Positions 17,582 through 24,860 of a stretch of 35,323 nt of DNA are shown here, one piece after another. Under the pieces are notes generated by a model. That model was not told the origin of the DNA and ran no database searches. It was given only the letters and a program-made list of their open reading frames with translations. Both the position numbers and the translations under genes were made by a program. Every line of letters starts with the position of its first letter. The first letter of the stretch is position 1. Source of the DNA: a virus; IMG/VR virus record IMGVR_UViG_3300042945_001366, positions 1 through 35,323 of that record. One strand, written 5' to 3'.

Positions 17582-17992
17582 TTAGATAATTGAGTAATTA
17601 ATTTTCAATAAGCTGTTAAAAGCTGTAGCGCTATGTACGTTTCTTACTTTAACAACAAATGATCCATTAGATACTGAAGTTACAGTTGCAACTGGAGCTC
17701 CTGTACCGCTGTTTACAACAGTTAATAATACTACTGAATCAGAGAAACATTTTGAATTAGTTACAGTAAATGAACCTGCATCAGTGTCAGCTGCAGTAGT
17801 TAAAGCTACAGTTGATATTACACCTGATTGAGTGTTAATTGTTACACCTGTACTAATAGATGTTAATTGCGTTACAGCAGTTTTTTCAGTTATAGCAGTA
17901 ATCATTTCTGCCACTTTTCCACCTAGCACTCTAGGATTTGTCAACAAACTTCCTAAGAAATATGCTGGTTTAATATTGGTTATTTTAGCCAT
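17582..17992 (-). CDS. Capsid decoration/surface-type protein
   Basis: 136 residues. The segment 'VTQLTSISTGVTINTQSGVIS', followed by 'FTVTNSKCFSDSVVLLTVVN' and 'GSFVVKVRNVHSATAFNSLLKI', matches a pattern shared by many small phage structural proteins with a single beta domain that binds the virion surface. The gene lies between the connector gene 18004-18735 and the abundant structural gene, and its composition is similar to the latter. Likely produced in many copies. Confidence 0.55.
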   Translation of the reverse strand: MAKITNIKPAYFLGSLLTNPRVLGGKVAEMITAITEKTAVTQLTSISTGVTINTQSGVISTVALTTAADTDAGSFTVTNSKCFSDSVVLLTVVNSGTGAPVATVTSVSNGSFVVKVRNVHSATAFNSLLKINYSII

Positions 17993-18003
17993 TTTATAAT
18001 TTT

Positions 18004-18735
18004 TTATTCTTTTTGGTTATCAATTATTGGAGTAAATGTTGTATTACGTTTAGCTTCTATACCTTCTAATGCAATTTTAATAGCTTCATCAACAATCTCT
18101 TGATGAGTGTGCTGAGATAATTCACAATTAGTTGGAGTAGTTAAACTCATTGTTAAAGGCTTTTTAATATACCTAAGTTTATAAGTTGCTACATTGCAAA
18201 CAGGTGAACAAATTAATTCAGATTTATCTTCATACATTAACCTTAATACTTTGTAGTAGTCAGGTTGTTTAAATGCATCTAAAGATACTTTATCAAATTC
18301 TACATGTGATATAGGTCTTACTTCAGCATATTTAACCTGATAATTATTATAAGATATTCCTGTATCAGGATCTGTATAACCTATTGTGTGATCATTACAC
18401 TTATCACAATGTTGTTCAACTCTTTCTTGTATTATAAACCAATAATCTTGTGGTAAAGTAAAAAACCTTGCATTAGAATTAATATTTGTAGAGATTTTTG
18501 CATTACCTACAACATTAACACTTCTAACTAATTCTTTTAAATCATCAGTCCTTTTTTGAGTTTCTTCAAAAGAAGTTCTTTTAGTATTAGTTATACCGTA
18601 TCTTTGTTTTACAAACCTATCCTGCGCCTGATTAAGAAGTAAATCAATTTCTTCAGGTCTAAAGTTTGGATAGTTTAAGTTATCTAACTTATCCATCCCA
18701 AACCTAAAAGATTGATGCATTTCTGTAATCGTCAT
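18004..18735 (-). CDS. Head-tail connector / head-completion protein, crAss-like
   Basis: 243 residues. The N-terminus ('MTITEMHQSFRFGMDKLD', then 'FRPEEIDLLLNQAQDRFVKQRYG') is a conserved helical opening I associate with a structural protein encoded downstream of the major capsid gene in Bacteroidota phages. The middle has 'FTLPQDYWFIIQERVEQHCDKC' and a CNDH pair that could bind metal. Its ATG overlaps the preceding gene's stop by one base. The helical start plus a 'LPxDYW' strand is like the ring proteins at 6568 and 7729, so a connector role is reasonable. Confidence 0.5.
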   Translation of the reverse strand: MTITEMHQSFRFGMDKLDNLNYPNFRPEEIDLLLNQAQDRFVKQRYGITNTKRTSFEETQKRTDDLKELVRSVNVVGNAKISTNINSNARFFTLPQDYWFIIQERVEQHCDKCNDHTIGYTDPDTGISYNNYQVKYAEVRPISHVEFDKVSLDAFKQPDYYKVLRLMYEDKSELICSPVCNVATYKLRYIKKPLTMSLTTPTNCELSQHTHQEIVDEAIKIALEGIEAKRNTTFTPIIDNQKE

Positions 18736-19538
18736 TATTTACCTTTATTAAGTTTATTTAATCTTGTTTCTAATACTAATTTAACAGATTGATTCTTAGG
18801 ATTCTTAAAGAATTCTACGCATTCTTCTGTTGAATTTGCAATGGTATCATCACCATGTTTATAGTAATTACCCATTCTTTTTATTAACTTCTTCTCCTCT
18901 AATTCTTTAATAAATGCTTTAGTTTTAAGATCACCATCAGTCATTATGTTAAAGAAATTCTTAGGATCTCTTTTCAATTCTAAGTACAATTGAGAGCTTG
19001 CAGAATCTTCTGACATTAAATCTATGCCTGCCTTACCGAATAGCCTTAAATTGGCTCTTTTCTCTTCAGGAGAGCATTTCATTATTAACTTCATACCTTC
19101 GTATTCAAAGTTAAATGTTTCAAGTTCAGCCTTAGCTTTAGCTTCTTCATTATCAATAAAGAATAAAGCATTAGGGTTATTCTTTTCAATCTCACTATTA
19201 GCTACTTTATCAGCGGCTAACATAACCTTATATTTAATCTGATTAATAGGGTTATCTAGTACTAGTTCATTGGTTTTAGTATTATGTAGTCGGATTGAAT
19301 GTTCAATATTGAATATATCACTCCACCACTTACTATGTCTGTTTAAATCACCTTGTTTAAGGTTAAGAAGCTTTTCATAATGCTCCTCTTCACTTTTTGT
19401 TAAACCTGTTTTAAATCCACCTTTCTTATCATATGGAGCACCTAATGTGGTAACTGACTTTGCATATGAAGAAATTCCAAAATAACCTGCTCTAGGTATC
19501 CTTTTAATTTTGACTGTACTTGGGCCATCAAATTCCAT
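18735..19538 (-). CDS. Conserved head-module protein, crAss-like type
   Basis: 267 residues. The opening contains 'AGYFGISSYAKSVTTLG' and 'GGFKTGLTKSEEEHYEKLL', which I recognise as a pattern of a conserved gene next to the major capsid gene in Bacteroidota phages, without a known function. The remainder is charged and helical with many Lys and Glu, and the C-terminus is basic. It starts after the capsid-gene terminator and a 7-base tandem repeat, so it may begin a new transcript. It could be an assembly factor or minor head protein. Confidence 0.5.
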   Translation of the reverse strand: MEFDGPSTVKIKRIPRAGYFGISSYAKSVTTLGAPYDKKGGFKTGLTKSEEEHYEKLLNLKQGDLNRHSKWWSDIFNIEHSIRLHNTKTNELVLDNPINQIKYKVMLAADKVANSEIEKNNPNALFFIDNEEAKAKAELETFNFEYEGMKLIMKCSPEEKRANLRLFGKAGIDLMSEDSASSQLYLELKRDPKNFFNIMTDGDLKTKAFIKELEEKKLIKRMGNYYKHGDDTIANSTEECVEFFKNPKNQSVKLVLETRLNKLNKGK

Positions 19539-19565
19539 TGTTGTTTTACTTTTTAATTGTTGTTA

Positions 19566-19594
19566 TACTTTTTACTTTTTACTTTTTACTTTTA
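19566..19594 (-). repeat. 7-base tandem repeat in the leader of the 18735-19538 gene
   Basis: Four copies of a TACTTTT-type unit on the plus strand (AAAAGTA on the minus strand) lie between the capsid-gene terminator and the next start codon. Related AAAAAGT stretches occur before the GroES gene near 22640-22650. Confidence 0.6.
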
Positions 19595-19599
19595 ATTAA

Positions 19600-19629
19600 A
19601 TAAAAGGGGGCAAGCGGGCGCCTACCCCC
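19600..19629 (-). terminator. Strong intrinsic terminator after the major capsid gene
   Basis: A GC-rich hairpin, on the minus strand GGGGGTAGGC pairing with GCTTGCCCCC (10 bp with two wobble pairs, loop GCCC), is followed by TTTTATTT. It lies 18 bases past the capsid-gene stop and is one of the most GC-rich spots in this AT-rich window. Confidence 0.88.
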
Positions 19630-19647
19630 AGTTTATATTAATCATTA

Positions 19648-21105
19648 TTAAGAGATGCTATCAACGTCTAGAATTAATTGACCTGCATCTGTAGGATCTT
19701 TTAACATTAATCCACACTCACTTAGTACATGGAATTCGTATCCATCTACTGGTGATGATGAAGTACCGTTTTTCTTCATTCCATAAGGAGAAGCTAATCC
19801 TTCAATATAAGTTGAAGCCATTTCACGACCTTTATGGTATACTTTCATTACGTTAGATTCACCATTGTATTGTTTAAAGTTTAAGAAAGTTGCTTTATAA
19901 GACTCAGCTGGCTTACCAGTTTGAGGATGTAAAGTACGGTTACGAACTACAGAGTTATACAAAGGACACTCTTTTAATACAATCTTATCACCATTTAAAC
20001 CGATGTAAGTTTTGAACTGAGCACCTAAAGTTAATTCTTGACCTGAACCAGTGATGAATTTGCTATCAACTAATGTAAAGTTACTAGCTGAACGCTTCAT
20101 AGCTTGGTCAAATAAGTTCATAAATTGACGACCACATAATGCAACGTACTCACGATTTCCATCTTCAGTACCGTTGTATGATAAATCATCCATAAAGTCA
20201 CGTAATACTTGTTCAGTTAAAGAAGTATAGTAACGTTTGTTTGCAGGAGCAATTTGCTCTTCTAAACCAGCACCCATGTAAACAGGATTTCCAGAAGAAC
20301 CTTTCATGTTAGTCATACCGTTAGTTCTAACGTTACCCTTACCATAAATTAAAGCTTTTTCCATTTCATCCATCCACTGAGCCCAGAATTCCCATTCTGC
20401 ATATTTCACCCAAGTAAAAGCAGTTTCTTTACCTTGAGGATCCATAATTCCAATTTTCAATACTTTGTTTGAAGCAGCACCAGTTACAGCGTACATCTTA
20501 CGGAAAGTACTCATGTAGTTTTCCATCATGAATGGAGTAGCATAAGTAGTATCTCCACTAGTACGTGAATGATCGTGTTCAACAGTATTAAAATCTTTAG
20601 ATAATTCATTACCAGTTCCTAATACAGTTTGAGGTACAAACGCTGTAGGATCTTTAGTAACTAATTGTAATTCGTATACAAAGTCAGCACCATCTTGGAA
20701 AGGTTCAGCCATTACACGTACAGAGTAACGAGCATCATCTAATACCAATACGTCACCAATTGTAAACCATTTTTCAGGTAAACCAACACGGAAAGTAGTG
20801 AAGTTAATACCAGGAGTACTTCCACCATCACCATAAGTTGATTGTGCAACTGAAATAGGCACAGCCTTTTCAGAGTCACCCATTAAAGGCCAACGGTAAA
20901 CGATATTATCTAACTCCTTAGTACGACCTGTACCAGTAGTTAAAAATGATAATGCGTTTTTGTAACCATTTTGTTTGTTATACACACGAGTGATAACTTC
21001 TGACGCCATTGCTGGTTCTGTCAAAAAGAAGGTAGAAAGGTGAGTAGCTTGAGTTAAGCCTGTATGCCAATTACCTTGCGAAATTTGTAGGTCATTTAAG
21101 ATCAT
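19648..21105 (-). CDS. Major capsid protein, HK97-fold, crAss-like
   Basis: 485 residues, the usual length for crAss-like major capsid proteins. The N-terminus ('LNDLQISQGNWHTGLTQA', then 'FFLTEPAMASEVITRVYN') and the 'NIVYRWPLMGDSEKAVPI' segment match what I know of that family. A later 'FWAQWMDEMEKALIYGKGN' stretch corresponds to the long spine-helix region of HK97-type capsids. Base usage is less AT-rich than neighbours, fitting very high expression. The gene follows the scaffold-like gene and is closed by a strong hairpin terminator. The leader is A-rich (AATAATAACTAAA before ATG) with no Shine-Dalgarno, typical of Bacteroidota translation. Confidence 0.85.
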   Translation of the reverse strand: MILNDLQISQGNWHTGLTQATHLSTFFLTEPAMASEVITRVYNKQNGYKNALSFLTTGTGRTKELDNIVYRWPLMGDSEKAVPISVAQSTYGDGGSTPGINFTTFRVGLPEKWFTIGDVLVLDDARYSVRVMAEPFQDGADFVYELQLVTKDPTAFVPQTVLGTGNELSKDFNTVEHDHSRTSGDTTYATPFMMENYMSTFRKMYAVTGAASNKVLKIGIMDPQGKETAFTWVKYAEWEFWAQWMDEMEKALIYGKGNVRTNGMTNMKGSSGNPVYMGAGLEEQIAPANKRYYTSLTEQVLRDFMDDLSYNGTEDGNREYVALCGRQFMNLFDQAMKRSASNFTLVDSKFITGSGQELTLGAQFKTYIGLNGDKIVLKECPLYNSVVRNRTLHPQTGKPAESYKATFLNFKQYNGESNVMKVYHKGREMASTYIEGLASPYGMKKNGTSSSPVDGYEFHVLSECGLMLKDPTDAGQLILDVDSIS

Positions 21106-21137
21106 TTTAGTTATTATTATTTTAGTTTATAAATTCC

Positions 21138-22286
21138 TTATTTTAAATTTTTAAATCCTTGGAATGGATTTGCGTCATAACTTTCATCAGTTCTACCAGA
21201 TGAAATTTTATCTTTACTAGATTTAGTATAGTTTTTAAGTAAGTTATGGTACTTATTAGCTACTTTAGTTTCTACTTGTTTTTCTAATTTACCTACATCA
21301 AACTTATTCATAGCTTGTAAAGCAAATAGAATTGAAGCTTCTCTATCAGAATCTACAGCTTGTTGATAAGCAGTTTTACCTGTTTTCCTATCTACTGCAG
21401 TCATAAAGTTCCAAAGATTTTCCTTAACTTTTGGGGTTAATTTAAATCCTTTAACATCTTCTTTCTTCATTAACTCATCTTTGAAAGTATCCCAATAAGC
21501 CTTTTGAGCCTTTTGTTGTTCAATTTTCTGAGCCTGTTGAATTCTAAGAATCTCTTCTTTTTGAGCATCTTCAAACTTCTGAAGCTTATTTAAAGCTGAC
21601 TTAGCACGTTTTTCTAAAGTACCATTGTCACTCCATTCAGTAACTATATCATCAATATCTTCATTAGATTCTCCAGCTAATCTTAAAGATTCTACAACTG
21701 CAGCCTTTTGATTACTTTCATTATCTAAAGAAAAGTTGCTCCATGAGTGTTCTCCATAATATATATTTAGAAAATCTCTAGGATTACCACCATTCTGTGT
21801 AAACTCTAATAGTTTTACAAAGTCTGGATCTAAACTTTCTGACCATTTACTAATTCTGTTTTCAACAGTTTTATTTACTAGATTTTCCAACCCTTCCTCT
21901 TCGTCAGTAAAATCTTCATCGCTATCATCAAAATCAAGAATGTTTTTTTCATATAAAGATTTAGCGAATTCTCTAATTCCGTTAGACTTACTAGGTTCAT
22001 TATCCTCAGATTCTTCTTGAGAATCAATAGGAGCTTCAAATTCCTCTTCTTCCTCAATTACAGGCTTTTCCTTTTTAGTAGTTTTTTCAATTACTTTAGC
22101 TAATGCAGCATCACCTGCAGCTAATCTTTCCTCATCTTGAATCTGATCAGGTTCTTCTAAAATATTATCATCTGTACTTATATCCGAAGGGATATCGTTG
22201 GTAGGTGCATCTTCAACACCAAATCCACCCTTTAAAACATTGAATGCTTTAAAAGGATCTGTTAAATTACTTTTTTCTTTTGCCAT
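21138..22286 (-). CDS. Capsid scaffold-like acidic protein
   Basis: 382 residues. The N-terminal third is very acidic and low-complexity (many Asp/Glu, e.g. 'EEEEEFEAPIDSQEESEDNE', then 'DFDDSDEDFTDEEEG'), the middle is helical, and residues about 225-270 form a Gln/Lys/Glu-rich coiled coil. The basic C-terminus ('NLLKNYTKSSKDKISSGR') would bind the capsid shell. Acidic/helical composition and position immediately before the major capsid gene are typical of phage scaffolding proteins. No Ser/His protease motif was seen, so the maturation protease, if any, is not fused here. Confidence 0.6.
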   Translation of the reverse strand: MAKEKSNLTDPFKAFNVLKGGFGVEDAPTNDIPSDISTDDNILEEPDQIQDEERLAAGDAALAKVIEKTTKKEKPVIEEEEEFEAPIDSQEESEDNEPSKSNGIREFAKSLYEKNILDFDDSDEDFTDEEEGLENLVNKTVENRISKWSESLDPDFVKLLEFTQNGGNPRDFLNIYYGEHSWSNFSLDNESNQKAAVVESLRLAGESNEDIDDIVTEWSDNGTLEKRAKSALNKLQKFEDAQKEEILRIQQAQKIEQQKAQKAYWDTFKDELMKKEDVKGFKLTPKVKENLWNFMTAVDRKTGKTAYQQAVDSDREASILFALQAMNKFDVGKLEKQVETKVANKYHNLLKNYTKSSKDKISSGRTDESYDANPFQGFKNLK

Positions 22287-22295
22287 TGTTGTAAT

Positions 22296-22304
22296 GTAAA
22301 TATA
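22296..22304 (-). promoter_or_regulatory. TATATTTAC box before the scaffold gene
   Basis: The minus strand reads TATATTTAC, nine bases before the scaffold start codon. The same nonamer precedes the starts at 31567 and 32387, with a G variant before 23746. It resembles the Bacteroidota -7 element. Confidence 0.4.
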
Positions 22305-22372
22305 ATATTAATTGTTATACTTTTTATAGTTTTTACCAAATTCCATTTGTATTTATATAGCCATTAGTGTTT

Positions 22373-22636
22373 TTATAGTATTGCGTAAATATCACTTTGA
22401 CGCAAAACTACATAAGTTTTACCTTGAATTTTAATTTCAGCGCCTGCATGTTTACCATGCAATATTGTTTGACCTGGCTTAATGTACATCTTTTCATCAG
22501 ATTTGCCAGGCCCAACACATATTACTTTACCCATTAAAGGTTTTTCTTTAGCACTATCAACTATTATAATACCAGCTGAAGTTTTTTCTTCAGGTTGAAA
22601 CGGTTCAATTATTACTTTATCTAGTACAGCTTCCAT
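22373..22636 (-). CDS. groES: GroES-type co-chaperonin
   Basis: 87 residues covering a whole Cpn10 domain. The start 'LDKVIIEPFQPEEKTSAGIIIVD' in shape holds the first strand and the mobile loop (about 16-32) with the hydrophobic GIIIVD that docks on GroEL; 'GKVICVGPGK' and 'VKPGQ'-like 'IKPGQTILHGKHAG' are the family's core strands, and 'YVVLRQSDIYAIL' is the C-terminal strand. It probably works with the host GroEL to fold capsid proteins, as T4 gp31 does. No GroEL gene is present in this window. It lies between ferritin-like genes and the scaffold/capsid pair. Confidence 0.85.
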   Translation of the reverse strand: MEAVLDKVIIEPFQPEEKTSAGIIIVDSAKEKPLMGKVICVGPGKSDEKMYIKPGQTILHGKHAGAEIKIQGKTYVVLRQSDIYAIL

Positions 22637-22662
22637 ATTTTTACTTTTTACCTTGTTGTTAA

Positions 22663-22797
22663 TTATCTTCCTTGTCCTTTATACTTTTTAATTGCTTTAC
22701 ACTTAGGGCCAGTTCTTTTAGCGTGTTTACCAACTTTCCTTTTACCATAAGTCACCTTTGTTGTTAATTCTTTAGAGCCAGCTTTAAGTTTTGCCAT
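22663..22797 (-). CDS. Small Lys/Arg-rich protein of the capsid operon
   Basis: 44 residues from an ATG at 22797, with the stop at 22663. The protein is strongly basic (LKAGSKELTTKVTYGKRKVGK in pattern, then 'HAKRTGPKCKAIKKYKGQGR'). The C-terminal 'KKYKGQGR' resembles the ends of small basic proteins I associate with Bacteroidota phage capsid regions. It lies 2 bases from the ferritin stop and 26 bases before the GroES start, so it is translated in the same run. It may bind packaged DNA or a chaperone client; the function is inferred only from charge and location. Confidence 0.6.
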   Translation of the reverse strand: MAKLKAGSKELTTKVTYGKRKVGKHAKRTGPKCKAIKKYKGQGR

Positions 22798-22799
22798 GA

Positions 22800-23336
22800 T
22801 TACCACTCTTTCATTTCATTATCTAATAAACGTAAAGCAACTTTATCTTCTCCAAATGCATTTAATTGATCTACCCAATTTTGCATTTTATCATGCTCCT
22901 CAACTTGCTCCTTTAAAAATCTTAACGCTAATTCATAAAGCATATGATCACCTTTTTTCATAGCATCACTTGCTAAATCTTTACATTGTTTAGTAACAGT
23001 TATTTCATGGTCATATGACATCTTAATAATCTGTGGTAAACCTGTATAAGTTTGACTAGGTGCTTTTAAAGCAGGAGTTGCAGGTTGTACACCCATTGCT
23101 AATAAATATTCTCTTGACCAATCTGAATGAACTAATTCTTCATTTGAATATTTTTTCCATAGTGCAGCAGCACCAACATATCCATTATTGTTAAGCCACA
23201 TACTCATTGATAAGTATATACGTGAAGAATATTCTTCTTGTTCAATCCTGTAGTTTAAATAATCTACACATTCAGTTGAAAGTAGAATATTCTTACCTGC
23301 AGTTGAAGTTTTAAATTTTGCTATATCTAAAGCCAT
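22800..23336 (-). CDS. Ferritin (FtnA-like) encoded by the phage
   Basis: 178 residues, the length of a full bacterial ferritin. The four-helix pattern has candidate ferroxidase residues at the expected spacing: Glu34/Glu35 in 'IEQEEYSSRIYLSMSMW', Glu67 and His70 in 'NEELVHSDW', Glu111 in 'SYDHEITVTK', and Gln144/Glu147 in 'LKEQVEEHDKMQNWVDQL'. It would oxidise Fe(II) and store iron as a 24-mer. It lies 2 bases after a Dps-like gene and just before a small basic protein and GroES, within the capsid operon, so it is expressed with structural genes. Whether it is packaged or acts in the infected cell is unknown. Confidence 0.85.
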   Translation of the reverse strand: MALDIAKFKTSTAGKNILLSTECVDYLNYRIEQEEYSSRIYLSMSMWLNNNGYVGAAALWKKYSNEELVHSDWSREYLLAMGVQPATPALKAPSQTYTGLPQIIKMSYDHEITVTKQCKDLASDAMKKGDHMLYELALRFLKEQVEEHDKMQNWVDQLNAFGEDKVALRLLDNEMKEW

Positions 23337-23338
23337 TT

Positions 23339-23746
23339 TTATTTTAAGTTTTTAAGTTTATATAATGTTTGGTAAGCTAAAGTGCTTATTTCATCTATTT
23401 GATTTTGAATCCATGTTTCTCTGAACATGATGTATGCCATTCCACTATCAGTTAAAGATACTAAATCTTCTAATGCAATAACAGGATCTACTTTTTCAGA
23501 TGCAGGTATACTAATGTTTACTAGATCATATTTACCTTGATACGATTCAATTAAAGTATCTAATAGATCTAATAACTCATCGTAAAACTCATTTAAAGCC
23601 TTATGGGCAGCATATGAACCTATACCTGATACATTTAGATGGGTAAGATGTATTTGATCTCTAATCTGAAATAACTTACCAAAGAATTCACCTGCTTTAA
23701 TATTTTTACCAGCTGGCTTTGCAATTTGTTTATTTATATTAATCAT
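23339..23746 (-). CDS. Dps-like ferritin-family protein
   Basis: 135 residues from an ATG at 23746; a longer reading would need a TTG start at 23764 inside the promoter-like box. The segment 'RDQIHLTHLNVSGIGSYAAH' followed by 'LDTLIESYQG' matches the Dps ferroxidase region with exact spacing: His36, His48, Asp63 and Glu67 correspond to E. coli Dps His51, His63, Asp78 and Glu82, while Asn52 replaces Asp67. Dps dodecamers oxidise iron with peroxide and can shield DNA. The N-terminus (INKQIAKPAGKNIKAG) is basic, as in DNA-binding Dps. It lies just upstream of the ferritin gene. Confidence 0.75.
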   Translation of the reverse strand: MININKQIAKPAGKNIKAGEFFGKLFQIRDQIHLTHLNVSGIGSYAAHKALNEFYDELLDLLDTLIESYQGKYDLVNISIPASEKVDPVIALEDLVSLTDSGMAYIMFRETWIQNQIDEISTLAYQTLYKLKNLK

Positions 23747-23760
23747 TGTTTTAATTTTGT

Positions 23761-23769
23761 GCAAATATA
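23761..23769 (-). promoter_or_regulatory. TATATTTGC box before the Dps-like gene
   Basis: On the minus strand TATATTTG matches TAnnTTTG exactly, 14 bases before the ATG at 23746 and just after the stop of the 23774-24661 gene. No clear -33 element was seen. It may drive the Dps-ferritin-GroES run. Confidence 0.45.
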
Positions 23770-23773
23770 ATAA

Positions 23774-24661
23774 TTATTGTTTTGTAATTGATTTATTTTT
23801 ATTATCTAAAATTCTTTTTATATCTTCATCAGAATAAAATTGAGTAGTTCCATATGATTTTTCTGGTTTATCCTTAATAAAATCATTATAAAAACTATAT
23901 ATTTTTGCCGCACCTTTTAACTCTCCTTTAGGCGCAAATGTTGAAACAATTTCAGATAAAGCTCCTTTATAATCATCTTCTGCAATATTTTTAGTTGCAT
24001 TTGCTACTCCTCCAATTACACCTGCTGTACCTGGTAGATAAGAAGTTGTTTTTAATAAAAAATCAGCAATTCTTAAATCTTTTTCAGCATTTTTTTGAGC
24101 TAAAAACTTTTGCCTTAAATATTCTTCATTATTAGTGTTAGCAATACTATTTTGTTCTTTACCAACTGCATAAGTTGTAGTAGCTGTTGGATTTAAACTT
24201 ATTGTATTTTTGCTATTAGAAATGTTTATAAATCTTGGAACTTCTTCATTTTTTTGTTGCTGTTTGTTTTTTTCTTTTGCAGTTTCAAAATCTTTTTTTC
24301 TAACAAAACTATCTCTTAAATCTGGAGAAGGAGAACTAGGTAATAGCGTGCTTATTTGTGGCATAAAATTAGGTCTAGAATCATCATCTTCTAATTGTGA
24401 ATTAAAAGAGTTTGCTGCCCAAAAATAGTCATTAGGATTTTCAGAAGCCACAGGCCCTGGTCTTCTATAATCAGAAAATTCTAATTCTTTTTTATCTTTA
24501 TAATTTTTTTCAGGTTTTGAATCAACAACTCCTCCATTATCAAATTTTTTAAAAGTTTCATTATAATCTTTTACCATATCATGATATGACATACGTGGAT
24601 TAGCTTTTCTAAAACTATTCATGTATTCTAATCTTTGCTTAACTGGTAATTTATAGTACAT
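23774..24661 (-). CDS. Internal virion protein, crAss-like type
   Basis: 295 residues. The N-terminus ('KLPVKQRLEYMNSFRKANP', then 'MSYHDMVKDYNETFKKFDNGG') is a pattern I associate with head-internal proteins of Bacteroidota phages, and contains one copy of the aromatic-x-x-Gly-Gly motif (FDNGG) that recurs many times in the protein at the left edge of the window. The middle is low-complexity (Ser/Pro, then Gln/Lys/Glu), and residues about 200-260 contain a Gly/Ala/Val-rich stretch ('TAGVIGGVANATKNIA'). It follows the portal and a small protein with an 11-base overlap. Confidence 0.5.
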   Translation of the reverse strand: MYYKLPVKQRLEYMNSFRKANPRMSYHDMVKDYNETFKKFDNGGVVDSKPEKNYKDKKELEFSDYRRPGPVASENPNDYFWAANSFNSQLEDDDSRPNFMPQISTLLPSSPSPDLRDSFVRKKDFETAKEKNKQQQKNEEVPRFINISNSKNTISLNPTATTTYAVGKEQNSIANTNNEEYLRQKFLAQKNAEKDLRIADFLLKTTSYLPGTAGVIGGVANATKNIAEDDYKGALSEIVSTFAPKGELKGAAKIYSFYNDFIKDKPEKSYGTTQFYSDEDIKRILDNKNKSITKQ

Positions 24662-24860
24662 TTTTATTTATATTAAAAGTATTGTTTTTGCATAATCTAA
24701 CATCATTACTATTGTAATGTTTTATAATGCCATTTTCTTCAAGTGCTACAACAAATACTGTGTTCTCCTGTGGCCCATAGTCCATTAAAAACAATACTAT
24801 ACCATGTCCATGGGGAGTAATTACCCACATTACTTGTTGCAGCTCGTGAATTAAAGCCAT
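24651..24860 (-). CDS. Small conserved protein between portal and internal virion protein
   Basis: 69 residues. 'MWVITPHGHGIVLFLMDYGPQENTVFVVALEENGIIKHYNS' in outline suggests a small beta-barrel domain (SH3-like spacing of strands). It overlaps the portal gene by one base and the next gene by 11 bases, so it is translationally coupled on both sides. Similar small genes follow the portal gene in crAss-like phages, function unknown. There is no membrane segment. Confidence 0.5.
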   Translation of the reverse strand: MALIHELQQVMWVITPHGHGIVLFLMDYGPQENTVFVVALEENGIIKHYNSNDVRLCKNNTFNINKNVL

